NCBI RefSeq assembly: GCF_014650175.1
Contig: NZ_BMUL01000012.1
Span: forward strand, 186,001-250,000
Source: Streptomyces termitum
GTDB taxonomy: Bacteria > Actinomycetota > Actinomycetes > Streptomycetales > Streptomycetaceae
Length of the DNA stretch: 64,000 nt
Direction of reading: 5' to 3'
Shown one piece after another: positions 10,008-19,190 of the stretch. A program made the position numbers and the translations under genes. The notes below the pieces were generated by a model. That model was not told where the DNA came from. It saw only the letters and a program-made list of their open reading frames with translations, and searched no databases. Positions within the stretch are counted from its first letter, which is position 1. Each line of letters starts with the position of its first letter.

Positions 10008-11572
10008 ACGCGTTCGCCGGAACAGGCGTCCTCACCCGGCTCGCGCTGCGCCGCGACCGGCTGACCGCCCCGCTGTGGGCCCTGGTCACCGGCGGCCTCG
10101 TCGCCTCGGGACCCGGCTCCCTCGGCGGCCTGTACGACACCCCCGCCGCCCGCGCCGAGCTCGCCGCCTCGATGACCGCCAACAGCTCCATGCGCGCCTT
10201 CTACGGCCCCGTGTACGCCGACTCCCTCGGCGGGCTCACCGCCTGGCGGTTCGGCACCTTCGCCGCCGTCCTCGCCGCCGTCGCTGGCCTGATCGTCGTC
10301 GTCCGGCACACCCGCGAGGAGGAGGAGACCGGCCGCCAGGAACTGCTCTCCGCCGGGGCGGTGGGCCGCCGCGCCCCGCTCACCGCCGCCCTCCTCGCCG
10401 CCCTCGCCGTCAACACCGGCGCCGCGCTCCTCGTCGTCGCCGGACTCGCCGGGCAGGGCCTCGCCGGGGCGCTCGCCCTCGCCCTCGCGGTCGGCGGCAC
10501 CGGCATGGTCTTCGCGACGGTCGCCGCGATCGCCGCCCAGCTCACCGAGAGCGCCCGGCTCGCCAAGGGCCTGACCGCCGCCGCCCTCGGCCTCGCCTTC
10601 GCCCTGCGGGCCGCCGGGGACGCCGGGGACGCGGGCGGGAACTCCCCCCTCACCTGGCTCTCCCCGCTCGGCTGGACCGTCCACGTCCGCCCCTACGGCG
10701 GCGACCGGTGGGCCGTCCTGCTGCTGATCGCCGCCGCCGTCGTGCTCCAGACCCTCCTCGCGTACGGACTCGCCGCCCGCCGCGACGTGGGCGCCTCCTT
10801 CCTCGCCGCCCGCCCCGGCCCGGCCACCGGCCGGCTCTCCGGCGCCGGGGCGCTCGCCCTGCGGCTCCAGCGCGGCGCCCTGGCCGGCTGGGGCACCGGC
10901 TTCCTCCTCGGCGGGCTCGTCTTCGGCGGCATGGCCGAGGGCGCCGCCGACCTGGTCGGCGACAACGAGAAGGCCCGCGAGATCTTCGCCCGCATGGGCG
11001 GCCAGCAGGGCATGACCGACGCCTTCCTCGCCACCCTGGTCTCCCTCTTCGGGCTGCTCGCCGCGCTGTACGCGGTCGGGGCGGTGCTGCGGGCGCACGG
11101 CGAGGAGACCTCCGGCCGCGCCGAACCCCTCCTGGCCGCCCCGCTCGGCCGGCTGCGCTGGGCCGCCGGGCACCTGCTGCCCGCCTTCGCCGGCTCCGCC
11201 CTGCTCCTCGCCCTGAGCGGCCTCGGCCTCACCCTCTCGTACGGCCGCGACGCCGGGCCGCTGCTCGGCGCCTCGCTCGCCCAGCTCCCGGCCGTCTGGA
11301 CGCTGGCCGGGGCGGCGGTGCTGCTGTGGGGCGCCGTGCCCCGCGCCGCCGGGGCCGCTTGGGGCGCGGCCGGACTCTGCCTGGCCCTCGGCTGGATCGG
11401 CCCGGCCCTGGACCTGCCCCGGGCGGTCCTGGACCTCTCCCCCTACGCCCACCTGCCGAAGCTGCCGGGCGGGCCGGCCTCGTGGACGGGACCGCTGGTC
11501 CTCACCGTCCTGGCGGCGGTCCTGACGGCCGCCGGGCTGGCGGGGCTGCGCCGCCGGGACCTCCGGTTCTGA
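10004..11572 (+). CDS. ABC-2 type exporter permease
   Basis: The protein has 522 residues from the ATG at 10004, coupled to the ATPase by an ATGA overlap. About 12 hydrophobic segments fall in two similar halves; each half has a cytoplasmic VRHTREEEETGRQELL or LRAHGEETSGRAEPLL motif, the coupling element of this exporter family. The length suggests that one chain carries both permease halves. The partner is the preceding ATPase and the likely regulator is the divergent MarR-type protein. The substrate is unknown; antibiotics or lipophilic toxins are usual. Confidence 0.9.
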   Translation: MNAFAGTGVLTRLALRRDRLTAPLWALVTGGLVASGPGSLGGLYDTPAARAELAASMTANSSMRAFYGPVYADSLGGLTAWRFGTFAAVLAAVAGLIVVVRHTREEEETGRQELLSAGAVGRRAPLTAALLAALAVNTGAALLVVAGLAGQGLAGALALALAVGGTGMVFATVAAIAAQLTESARLAKGLTAAALGLAFALRAAGDAGDAGGNSPLTWLSPLGWTVHVRPYGGDRWAVLLLIAAAVVLQTLLAYGLAARRDVGASFLAARPGPATGRLSGAGALALRLQRGALAGWGTGFLLGGLVFGGMAEGAADLVGDNEKAREIFARMGGQQGMTDAFLATLVSLFGLLAALYAVGAVLRAHGEETSGRAEPLLAAPLGRLRWAAGHLLPAFAGSALLLALSGLGLTLSYGRDAGPLLGASLAQLPAVWTLAGAAVLLWGAVPRAAGAAWGAAGLCLALGWIGPALDLPRAVLDLSPYAHLPKLPGGPASWTGPLVLTVLAAVLTAAGLAGLRRRDLRF

Positions 11573-11578
11573 GCCGGC

Positions 11579-12778
11579 TCACACCTCCACGGGCAGCGAC
11601 TCGAAGCCGCGGATCACGTAACCGGGCCTCCGGACGGGCTCCGCGGCGAGCCGCAGCCCCGGCGCCCGCTCGCGCAGGGCGGCGAAGACCGCGCCCAGTT
11701 CGAGCCGGGCGAGCGGGGCGCCCAGGCAGTAGTGGACGCCCGCGCCGAAGGTGACGTGCGGATTGTCCGCGCGGGCCAGGTCGAGGACGTCGGCGGTGGG
11801 GCCGAAGGCGGCCGGGTCGCGGTTGGCGGAGCCGAAGAGGAGCGCGACCTCGGAGCCGCGCGGGATCTCCACCCCGCCGACCTCGATGTCGTCGAGGACC
11901 CACCGCTCGAACATCTGGAGCGGCGTGTCGTGGCGCAGCAGCTCCTCCACCGCCACCGGCAGTCCCGCGGGCGCGAGCCCGGTCCAGGCGTCGTGCCGCA
12001 GCAGCGTCCACACCCCGCCGACCGTGGTGTTGACGGTCGCCTCGTGCCCGGCGTTGAGCAGCAGCACGCAGGTGGAGATCCGCTCCTGCTCGGTCAGCCC
12101 GTCGACGGCGAGGAGCGCGGAGACCAGGTCGTCGCCGGGGTCGGTACGGCGCCGGGCGAACAGCTCCCGCAGGTAGGCGGAGAACTCGACGGAGGCGCGG
12201 ACCGCCCGCCGGGCCGTCTCCTCGGACGGGTTCAGCTCGAACATGCCGCAGATCGCCGCCGACCACGGGCGCAGCATGGCCCGCTCCTCGTCCCTCGGCG
12301 GGATGCCGAGCATCGCGGCGATGACGGCGACCGGCAGGGGTTCGGCGATGGCCGCCTGGAGGTCCCCGCCGCCCGCCGCGACCAGCCCGTCGACCAGTCC
12401 GGCCGCCAGCTCCCGTACGGTCGGCGCCAGTCGCTCCACCGTCCTCGGCGTGAACGCCGTCGACACCAGCCGCCGGATCCGGGCGTGGTCGGCGCCCTCC
12501 AGGTCGAGCAGCCCGTGGTCGTTGAGGGTGTGGAAGGGCTCGTGCGCCGGGTCGGGCGGGGTGCGGCCGAACTCCTCGTGCCCGAAGCGGTGGGTGTACG
12601 TGCGCCCCAGGCGCCGGTCGCGCAGCAGCGCGGACACGTCGGCATGGTGGGGAACGAGCCACTGCCGGGTGGGCCCGTACCAGTGGGCCCGCCCGGCCTC
12701 CCGCAGCGCGGCGTACGCGGGATAGGGGTCGGCGACGAACTCCGGGGACCAGGGGTCGAAGGCGGCGGCGGCGTCCAT
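11579..12778 (-). CDS. Cytochrome P450, CYP107-like
   Basis: The protein has 399 residues starting MDAAAAFDPWSPEF. The heme loop FGAGVHYCLGAPLAR lies near residues 343-357, EELLR (ExxR) near 284-288, and the I-helix motif reads AGHEAT. The usual acid-alcohol threonine is Ala, as in erythromycin hydroxylase P450eryF (CYP107A1), so oxygen activation may need help from the substrate. No ferredoxin or reductase gene is adjacent. The gene ends 6 bp from the convergent exporter permease, with no room for a separate terminator. From memory S. coelicolor has a CYP107 member in this gene order. Confidence 0.93.
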   Translation of the reverse strand: MDAAAAFDPWSPEFVADPYPAYAALREAGRAHWYGPTRQWLVPHHADVSALLRDRRLGRTYTHRFGHEEFGRTPPDPAHEPFHTLNDHGLLDLEGADHARIRRLVSTAFTPRTVERLAPTVRELAAGLVDGLVAAGGGDLQAAIAEPLPVAVIAAMLGIPPRDEERAMLRPWSAAICGMFELNPSEETARRAVRASVEFSAYLRELFARRRTDPGDDLVSALLAVDGLTEQERISTCVLLLNAGHEATVNTTVGGVWTLLRHDAWTGLAPAGLPVAVEELLRHDTPLQMFERWVLDDIEVGGVEIPRGSEVALLFGSANRDPAAFGPTADVLDLARADNPHVTFGAGVHYCLGAPLARLELGAVFAALRERAPGLRLAAEPVRRPGYVIRGFESLPVEV

Positions 12779-12805
12779 GGCCCGGACGCTACCCCCGCCC
12801 GCCGC

Positions 12806-13471
12806 TCAGCGCCCGACCTGCACCAGGCGCGCCTCGTAGGCGAAGACCGCCGCCTGGGTGCGGTCGCGCAGCCCGAGCTTCACCAGGACGCGGCTGACGT
12901 GCGTCTTGATGGTGGACTCGGCGACCACCAGGTGCGCGGCGATCTCCTGGTTCGACAGGCCCTGCGCGATCAGCACCAGGACCTCCGTCTCCCGCTCGGT
13001 CAGCTCGCCGACCTGGGAGACGGCCGGCTGCTTGGGGAGCCCGCCGTCGGAGGTCCGCGCGAACTCGGTGATGAGCCGCTTCGTCACGGCCGGCGCGAGC
13101 AGCGCCTCGCCGGCCGCGACCACCCGCACGCCCTCCGCGAGCTGCCGGGCGGAGGCGTCCTTGAGGAGGAAGCCGGAGGCCCCGGCGCGCAGCGCCTGGT
13201 AGACGTACTCGTCGAGGTCGAAGGTGGTCAGGATCAGGACCCGGGCGTCGGCGTCGGCGGCGACGATCTCGCGGGTCGCGTCGATGCCGTTGAGCTCCGG
13301 CATCCGGATGTCCATGAGGACGACGTCCGGGCGCAGGGCCGCCACCTGGGCGACCGCCTCCCGGCCGTCGACGGCCTCGCCGACGACCTCGATGTCGGGC
13401 ATGGCGCCCAGGAGGACGGAGAAGCCCTCCCGGACCATGGCCTGGTCGTCGACGATCAGCACCCGGATCAC
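12806..13471 (-). CDS. NarL/LuxR-family response regulator
   Basis: The protein has 221 residues from GTG at 13471 (VIRVLIVDDQ); the longer open frame upstream is antisense noise over the kinase gene. The receiver domain contains the phospho-acceptor Asp in VLMDIRMPELNG (about 54), a switch Thr in ILTTFD and Lys in LLKDAS. The C-terminal LuxR helix-turn-helix is LTERETEVLVLIAQGLS then AESTIKTHVSRVLVKLGL. It is coupled to the sensor kinase by a 4-bp GTGA overlap, forming a classical two-component pair. Targets are unknown. Confidence 0.95.
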   Translation of the reverse strand: MIRVLIVDDQAMVREGFSVLLGAMPDIEVVGEAVDGREAVAQVAALRPDVVLMDIRMPELNGIDATREIVAADADARVLILTTFDLDEYVYQALRAGASGFLLKDASARQLAEGVRVVAAGEALLAPAVTKRLITEFARTSDGGLPKQPAVSQVGELTERETEVLVLIAQGLSNQEIAAHLVVAESTIKTHVSRVLVKLGLRDRTQAAVFAYEARLVQVGR

Positions 13472-14835
13472 TGCTCGGTCCCTTCGCGGCGGACGGGCAG
13501 GAAGACGGTGACCTCGTATCCGCCGTCCTCGGCCGGTTCGGCCGTCATCTGCCCGTCGAGCATGGTGACACGCTCCCGCATGCCGGTGAGGCCGTGGCCC
13601 GCGCCGGCCGGGGCGGGCGGGCGCAGCCCTCCCTCGGGGGTGGTGGCCGGGTGACGGGAGGGCTTGACCAGGCCCCGCGCGGGGCCGTTGGCGACGCGCA
13701 GGCCGAGGCCGCCGAGCACGTACCCGACCTCGACCTTCGCCTCGGCGCCCGGCGCGTGCCGCAGCACGTTGGACAGCGCCTCCTGGACGATCCGGTACGC
13801 GGAGAGCTCGACGCCCGGCGGGAGCTCGCGGACGGCTCCGGTGGTCGCCATGGTGACGTCGAGTCCGGCCTCGCGGACGTTGGCGAGCAGTCCCGGCAGG
13901 TCGGCGAGGGTCGGCTGGGGGGCATCGGGGGCCTCGTAGTCCTCGGCGCGGACGACGCCGAGGATGCGGCGCAGTTCGGTGAGGGCGGCGACCGCGTTCT
14001 CCCGGATGGTGAGGAACGCCTGCTCCAGCTCCGGCGGCGGGTTCTCCACCCGGTAGGGGGCGGCCTCGGCCTGGATGGCGACCACCGACATGTGGTGGGC
14101 GACGACGTCGTGGAGTTCGCGGGCGATGGTGGTCCGCTCTTCGAGCAGGGTCCGCTTCGAGCGCTCGGTGGCGGTGACGGTCCGCTGGGCGGTGACCTCG
14201 CGGCGGGCCTCGGTCCGGGTCTGGAAGAGGGTGACGACGAGCAGGCCGATGGCGGTGAGGAAGAGCAGCGCCATCGTGTCGGAGCTGCGGCCCACGCCCA
14301 GGAACATCTCGGCGAAGAGGGCGTAGCCCGCGGTGATCAGCCACATCCAGCCGGCGGCCCGGGGCGTGGTGCGGGCGGCGGCCACCACGACGACGACCGT
14401 GTGCGCGGCGAGGGTGTTGGGCGTCCAGGGCCAGCCGCCGCCGAAGCCGGAGACGACGCCCACGACCGGGGCGGCCGCGAGCGAGGCCCAGAAGGCGAAG
14501 ACGGGCCGTATCAGGGTGAGGAGCACGACCGCCGTCGGGGCGGCGACGTACACGAAGGAGACCAGGCCCCGGCCGCCCACGTGGAAGTAGCCGACGGCGA
14601 AGACGATCACCGCGCAGGCGGCGACGACGGCGTGCGGCAGCAGGGTGGTGCGCCGCGCCATCCAGCGCGGCAGGAAGCTCAGCGGCCCGTGCTCGGGGTC
14701 GAGCGGCGGCAGCGGCCGGTAGGCGGAGGCGGAGTGGAGGAGTTCCCGCCGCAGCCCGCCGACCAGGTTCTGGGCCAGGCGGTACTCGGGGCTGCGACTC
14801 GTGTCGGTGGGCTGTGTCTGGGTCACGCCGACCAC
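13468..14835 (-). CDS. Two-component sensor histidine kinase (HisKA_3 type)
   Basis: The protein has up to 455 residues; a GTG a few codons in (VTQTQPTDTS) is an alternative start. Five to six membrane helices occupy about residues 65-215 with short loops, so the signal may be within the membrane. The phospho-accepting histidine is in RELHDVVAHHMSVV near 243. The ATPase domain shows EALSNVLRHAPGAEAKVEV (N-box) and GHGLTGMRERV (G-box). A Pro/Gly-rich insertion of about 25 residues before the G-box is longer than usual. It pairs with the downstream response regulator. Confidence 0.94.
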   Translation of the reverse strand: MVGVTQTQPTDTSRSPEYRLAQNLVGGLRRELLHSASAYRPLPPLDPEHGPLSFLPRWMARRTTLLPHAVVAACAVIVFAVGYFHVGGRGLVSFVYVAAPTAVVLLTLIRPVFAFWASLAAAPVVGVVSGFGGGWPWTPNTLAAHTVVVVVAAARTTPRAAGWMWLITAGYALFAEMFLGVGRSSDTMALLFLTAIGLLVVTLFQTRTEARREVTAQRTVTATERSKRTLLEERTTIARELHDVVAHHMSVVAIQAEAAPYRVENPPPELEQAFLTIRENAVAALTELRRILGVVRAEDYEAPDAPQPTLADLPGLLANVREAGLDVTMATTGAVRELPPGVELSAYRIVQEALSNVLRHAPGAEAKVEVGYVLGGLGLRVANGPARGLVKPSRHPATTPEGGLRPPAPAGAGHGLTGMRERVTMLDGQMTAEPAEDGGYEVTVFLPVRREGTEQ

Positions 14836-14911
14836 GGTACGGACCCCGGGGGGACGGCCGCGTCCGGCTGGATACGGATCCCAGGCCGTCCCCCTTGAGT
14901 ACTACCGCGTC

Positions 14912-15898
14912 CTACGAGGCGGCCTTGGGCCAGACGTAGAGGGTGCCGCTGGCGGTGGCCTCGCCGCCGATGCCGCCGTCGCTGATGTGGTCGATCGTGG
15001 CCATGGCGACGGCGCCCTCGGTGGTGACGGCGCAGATGGCGGCGCCGACGGTGAAGCCGGCCTGCTCGGTGGTCTTCTCGTCGTTGAGGTCCATCGGCGG
15101 CAGGCCGGTGTTGGACATCTTCCGGCAGGTGTCGGCGGTGTGCGGGTCGTCGGCGCGCAGGAGTCCCACCCGGGTGTTGGGGACGCCCCGCAGGCGGTAG
15201 TCGTCGCTGCCCGTGCAGTTCTCGGGCCAGAACTGGAGCTCGGCGCCGCCCGCCTCCTTGATCCTGCCGTTGTCCTCCGCCTCGACCCGGCTGAGGCCGG
15301 TGTCGAGGTCGATGAGCTGCTGCTCGGAGTTGGTGCAGGGCGCCGGGGTCAGTCCCCAGGAGGACTCGCGCGCGGGGCCGTGTCCGGCCGGGGCGGTGAG
15401 GTCCACCTGCCCGCCCGCCGGGGCCGAGGTGCGGGGAGCGGGGCTGTCGGGCGGGTCGAGCGGCGACGCGGCGGCCCCGTCGTCGGCGGACGAGGGCGTG
15501 CTCACCGGCTGGTCGTCGGCCGACGGGGTGGCCGGTGCCGAGGAGGACGACGCCGTCGTCGGGGGCGGGGTGGCGGCGGCCGGGGGCTCGTCGCCCCGGT
15601 CCATGCCGACGACCACGCTGGCCACGATGCCCAGCAGCGGCAGAGCGATGCCCGCCACCCACCACGCCCACCGGGGCTGCTCGGAGCGGACCGGCTCCGC
15701 CGCCGGGACCGGCGGCGCGAACGGCGCGTGCGGCGGGGTGTGCGCGGACGGGGTGTGCGGCTGTGCCGACGGCGTGTACGCGGGCGGCGTGTGCGCGGAG
15801 GGCGTGTGCGCCGGCCCCGCGGCGGCGGGCGGCGTGGACGCGGGCGGATGCGGTGGCGGGGGCGGCGGGACCGCCCCCGTCTGGTCGTCTGTCCCCAT
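14912..15898 (-). CDS. Membrane-anchored protein with proline-rich cytoplasmic tail
   Basis: The protein has 328 residues from the ATG at 15898 (MGTDDQTGAV), preceded by GGGGGAG. The N-terminal 75 residues are Pro/Thr/His-rich with repeated TPSAHTPP-like units. One membrane helix (WWVAGIALPLLGIVASVVVGM) lies near 80-100. A Ser/Pro/Ala linker leads to an extracytoplasmic C-terminal domain of about 150 residues with Cys in APCTNSE, ENCTGSDD, DTCRKM and AAICAV, spaced for two disulfides. No family is recognised. It lies upstream of the sensor kinase on the same strand with a 76-bp gap. Proline-rich membrane proteins of this shape are common in Streptomyces. Confidence 0.7.
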   Translation of the reverse strand: MGTDDQTGAVPPPPPPHPPASTPPAAAGPAHTPSAHTPPAYTPSAQPHTPSAHTPPHAPFAPPVPAAEPVRSEQPRWAWWVAGIALPLLGIVASVVVGMDRGDEPPAAATPPPTTASSSSAPATPSADDQPVSTPSSADDGAAASPLDPPDSPAPRTSAPAGGQVDLTAPAGHGPARESSWGLTPAPCTNSEQQLIDLDTGLSRVEAEDNGRIKEAGGAELQFWPENCTGSDDYRLRGVPNTRVGLLRADDPHTADTCRKMSNTGLPPMDLNDEKTTEQAGFTVGAAICAVTTEGAVAMATIDHISDGGIGGEATASGTLYVWPKAAS

Positions 15899-15994
15899 GT
15901 GCCCCGACTCCCCCTGTTTCCCCAGCAGTTCGAACAAGCAGAGGATATCGACGCCACGCGGAGGAGGGGTACGGGAAAAGGCGGCCGCCGTTCC

Positions 15995-16873
15995 TCAGAA
16001 GGCGAGTTGGGCGATCTCCTCCGCGACCACCGCGCACGCGTCGGCCGCCGGGTCGATGAGCGGGAAGTGGCCGACGCCCTCCAGGAGCGTGAGGCCGACC
16101 GTCTCGCCCGCCCGCGCCGCCGCCGCCACGAAGGCGTCGGCGACCTCCGCCGGGACGACGAGGTCCTCCCGGCCCTGCACCAGGGCGGTGGCGATGCCGG
16201 TGGGCAGCAGCAGCGCCGGATCGGTGGCGGCGGCCCGTTCCCCGTACGCCTCCGACGCCTGCGCGCCGCCGAGGAGTTCGGTCACCGCGCCGCCGCAGAC
16301 GCCCAGTTCGCGGGCGCGGGCGAAGTCCCCGATGGGGGCGAGGGCGACGACGCCGCGCAGCGCGGGCGGGGCGGGCAGCCGCCACGGGGAGCCGGCCGGC
16401 AGCACGTGCCGGGCGGCGGCCCACAGGGCGAGCTGGCCGCCGGCCGAGTGGCCGGTGAGGACGGTGCGGTGCGGGTCGGCGCCCGGCAGGTGGGCGGCGG
16501 CCAGCTCCGGCAGCGCGTCGAGGGCGGCGGCCACGTCGTCGAAGGTCTCCGGCCAGCGGCCCGCGACCGGGGCGGCGCCGCCCTGGTGGGGCAGGCCGGG
16601 GCCGCGCCGGTACTCGACGCTGGCGACGGCGAAGCCGCGCCGCGCGAGGTGGTCGGCGAAGGGGCTGACGTGCCACCGGTCGTAGGGGGCGCGCCAGGCG
16701 CCGCCGTGCAGGACGACGACGAGCGGGGCGCGTCCGCTGCCCTCCCTGGGGGCGTAGAAGTCGACGACCTGGTCGGGGTGTTCGCCGTAGGCGGCGGTGG
16801 CGTCGGGGGGAACGGCCGGGTGGGAGAAGGCCGATGCCTCTTCGGCGGCGTCGCGCGCGGCGGGGTCCGGCAT
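15995..16873 (-). CDS. kynB: Alpha/beta hydrolase, probable kynurenine formamidase
   Basis: The protein has 292 residues from the ATG at 16873 (MPDPAARDAAE), after GAGAGG. The oxyanion motif HGGAW is at 56-60, the nucleophile elbow GHSAGG is mid-protein, REDLVVP carries the likely acid, and GVGHFP the catalytic histidine. HGGxW with this length is typical of N-formylkynurenine formamidases, which hydrolyse formylkynurenine to kynurenine and formate. The assignment is strengthened by tryptophan dioxygenase and kynureninase directly upstream on the same strand (103-bp gap to kynU). From memory, the equivalent three genes in S. coelicolor make anthranilate from tryptophan. A generic esterase is the alternative. 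Confidence 0.75.
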   Translation of the reverse strand: MPDPAARDAAEEASAFSHPAVPPDATAAYGEHPDQVVDFYAPREGSGRAPLVVVLHGGAWRAPYDRWHVSPFADHLARRGFAVASVEYRRGPGLPHQGGAAPVAGRWPETFDDVAAALDALPELAAAHLPGADPHRTVLTGHSAGGQLALWAAARHVLPAGSPWRLPAPPALRGVVALAPIGDFARARELGVCGGAVTELLGGAQASEAYGERAAATDPALLLPTGIATALVQGREDLVVPAEVADAFVAAAARAGETVGLTLLEGVGHFPLIDPAADACAVVAEEIAQLAF

Positions 16874-16976
16874 GGTTCCAACCTCTCGGGGACGGGGCCG
16901 CATCGGCCTGACCTGCGGGGACCGTATCAGGGTCCGGCCCCCGCCGATCAGCCGTCGTACCGGCGCCCGCCGGACC

Positions 16977-18173
16977 TCAGGAGGCGGCGGCGAGCACGTC
17001 GGCGAGGACCCGGGCCGCGCGCTCGGTGTCGGCGAAGCCGACGTACAGCGGGGTGAAGCCGAAGCGGAGCACGTCGGGGCGGCGCAGGTCGCCGACCACG
17101 CCGCGCGCGATCAGCTCGGGCATGACCGCGGCGGCGTCCGGGCAGCTCAGGGCGACCTGGCTGCCGCGTTCGGCGTGGGCCTCGGGGGTGACGGAGACGA
17201 CCCGGCCCTCGGGGACGTAGGCCCGCACGCACTCCAGGAAGAAGTCGGTGAGCGCGAGGGACTTGGCGCGGACGGCGTTGACGTCCACCCCGTCCCAGAC
17301 GTCCAGCGCGGCCTCCAGGGCGAGCGTGGAGAGGATGTCGGGGGTGCCGACGCGGCCCCGGACGGCGCCGTCGGCCGCCCGGTAGCCGGGGGTCATGCCG
17401 AAGGGGTCGGCGTGCGAGTTCCAGCCGGGCAGCGGCGAGTCGAAGGCGGCCTGGTGGCGCTCGGCGACGTACAGGTACGCGGGCGAACCGGGGCCGCCGT
17501 TGAGGTACTTGTAGGTGCAGCCGACGGCCAGGTCGACGCCGTGCGCGTCGAGTCCGACGGGCAGGGCGCCCGCGCTGTGGCACAGGTCCCAGACGGCGAG
17601 CGCGCCCGCCGCGCGCAGGGCGGCGGTGGTGCCGGGCAGGTCGTGCAGGCGCCCGGTGCGGTAGTCGACGTGGTTGACGAGCGCGAGGGCGGTGCGCGGG
17701 CCGGCCGCGCCGGGGATGTCGGCCGGGTCGAGGGGCACGATCCGGTGACCGGTCATCCGGGCGGCGGACTCGGCGATGTACCCGTCCGTGGGAAAGGTCG
17801 TCGCGTCGACGAGGATCTCGTCGCGGCCCTCCCCGGCGAGCCGGGTCGCGGCGACGACGGCCTTGAAGACGTTCACGCTGGTCGAGTCGCCGACGACGAT
17901 CCGGCCGGGGGCGGCGCCGACGAGGGGGGCGATCCGGTCGCCGATCCGCTCGGGGGCGGTCCACCAGCCGGACTCGTCCCAGGAGCGGATGCGCAGCTCG
18001 CCCCATTCGCGGCCGATGACGTCGGCCATCCGGGCGGGGACGTGGGCGGGGAGCGCGCCGAGCGAGTTGCCGTCGAGGTAGACGGTCCCCTCGTCGAGGG
18101 CGAACTCGGCGCGGTGGCCGGCGAGCGGGTCGGCGGCGTCGAGCTCTCGGGCTCGCTCGTGCAGGTCAGACAT
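16977..18173 (-). CDS. kynU: Kynureninase
   Basis: The protein has 398 residues, PLP-dependent, and cleaves kynurenine to anthranilate and alanine. Motifs are YLDGNSLGALP near the N-terminus, GDSTSVNVFK (phosphate binding), NHVDYRTGRLHDL, WDLCHSAGALPV and the Schiff-base lysine in GCTYKYLNGGPGSPA. All are standard for the family, at normal length. The start overlaps the end of kynA by 8 bp, so translation is probably coupled. Confidence 0.96.
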   Translation of the reverse strand: MSDLHERARELDAADPLAGHRAEFALDEGTVYLDGNSLGALPAHVPARMADVIGREWGELRIRSWDESGWWTAPERIGDRIAPLVGAAPGRIVVGDSTSVNVFKAVVAATRLAGEGRDEILVDATTFPTDGYIAESAARMTGHRIVPLDPADIPGAAGPRTALALVNHVDYRTGRLHDLPGTTAALRAAGALAVWDLCHSAGALPVGLDAHGVDLAVGCTYKYLNGGPGSPAYLYVAERHQAAFDSPLPGWNSHADPFGMTPGYRAADGAVRGRVGTPDILSTLALEAALDVWDGVDVNAVRAKSLALTDFFLECVRAYVPEGRVVSVTPEAHAERGSQVALSCPDAAAVMPELIARGVVGDLRRPDVLRFGFTPLYVGFADTERAARVLADVLAAAS

Positions 18174-19170
18174 GGCTGCGGGCCGTCCAGAGCTCGGGGA
18201 AGACGTTCTTCTGGGCCCGCTTCTCCAGCCAGGCCACGCCGGCGGAGCCGCCGGTGCCGGTCTTGGCGCCCATCGCGCGGCGGGTCGCCACCAGGTGGTC
18301 GTTGCGCCAGCGCCAGACGAGTTCGGCGACGTCGCTGAGGGCCTCGCCGAGGCGGACCAGCTCCTCGTGCTCGGCGGGGGCCGCGTAGAGCGACGCCCAC
18401 ACGGCCTCGACCTCCGGGGAGGGCTCGTAGCGCAGGGCGTGGTCGCGGCCGAGGGCGGCGGCGGGCACGGGCAGGCCGCGCCGGGCGAGGAAGGCGAGGA
18501 CCTCGTCGTAGAGGCTGGGCTCGTGGAGGGCCTTCTCCAGCTCGGCGTGGACGCGGGGCGCGCCCCGGTGCGGGACGAGCATGGACGCGGACTTCTCGCC
18601 GAGCAGGAACTCCATGCGCCGGTACATGGCCGACTGGAAGCCGGAGCCCTCGCCGAGGGCGCCCCGGTAGGCGTTGAACTGGCCGGGGGTGAGCTGGGCG
18701 AGCGGGCGCCAGGAGTGGTTGAGGGCCTCCAGTTCGCGGACCGAGCGCTTGAGGGCGTCGACCGCGACCTGGGTCCGGTCCTCGCGCAGGGCCCGGCTCG
18801 CGGTCTCCCACTCGTGGACGATGACGGTGAACCACAGCTCCATGACCTGGGTGGTGACCAGGAAGACCATCTCGCCGGGGTCGTCCGAGCGCAGGTGCTG
18901 GAGGTGGGTGAGGACGTCCGCCTGGACGTAGTCCTCGTAGGGCGTGGTGCCCGCGAAGTCGAGGTTCGGCGCGTCGGCGGCGGCGTCGGCCGCCGGGGCG
19001 GTCTCGGTGACCGGGGCGGTCTCGGTGACCGGGGCGGTCTCGGTGACCGGGGCGGTCTCGGTGACCGGGGCGGTCTCGGTGACCGGGGCGGTCTCGGCGG
19101 CCGCGGCGTCGGCTCGGCCTCCGGAACCGGGGGCTCCGGAGGTTTCGGGGAATTCGGAGAAGGTCGACAT
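18166..19170 (-). CDS. kynA: Tryptophan 2,3-dioxygenase with repeat-containing N-terminal extension
   Basis: The protein has 334 residues and is a heme enzyme that opens the indole ring of tryptophan to N-formylkynurenine. The catalytic core begins LDFAGTTPYEDYVQAD and ends with RNDHLVATRRAMGAKTGTGG, which holds the proximal heme histidine and the substrate-binding GTGG. The core is of normal size; about 65 extra N-terminal residues contain five exact ETAPVT units plus a sixth degenerate one, encoded by an 18-bp tandem repeat. The start has GGAGACAG nearby. It is the first gene of the leftward kynA-kynU-(kynB) operon. Confidence 0.95.
   Translation of the reverse strand: MSTFSEFPETSGAPGSGGRADAAAAETAPVTETAPVTETAPVTETAPVTETAPVTETAPAADAAADAPNLDFAGTTPYEDYVQADVLTHLQHLRSDDPGEMVFLVTTQVMELWFTVIVHEWETASRALREDRTQVAVDALKRSVRELEALNHSWRPLAQLTPGQFNAYRGALGEGSGFQSAMYRRMEFLLGEKSASMLVPHRGAPRVHAELEKALHEPSLYDEVLAFLARRGLPVPAAALGRDHALRYEPSPEVEAVWASLYAAPAEHEELVRLGEALSDVAELVWRWRNDHLVATRRAMGAKTGTGGSAGVAWLEKRAQKNVFPELWTARSHV
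18995..19102. repeat. 18-bp tandem repeat inside kynA
   Basis: Five identical copies of an 18-bp unit (GGGGCGGTCTCGGTGACC, + strand) span 18995-19084, and a sixth copy differing at its end reaches 19102. The unit is in frame and encodes ETAPVT on the minus strand. Perfect identity between copies suggests recent slippage expansion. Confidence 0.97.
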
Positions 19171-19190
19171 CTCTGTCTCCTCGGTACGAA

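Noticed and set aside
18995..19102. CRISPR array
   Set aside because: Units are contiguous, have no spacers, and keep a coding frame.
11579..19170. Secondary-metabolite cluster around the P450 and kynurenine genes
   Set aside because: No synthase, synthetase or RiPP core genes; the arrangement looks like conserved chromosomal core.
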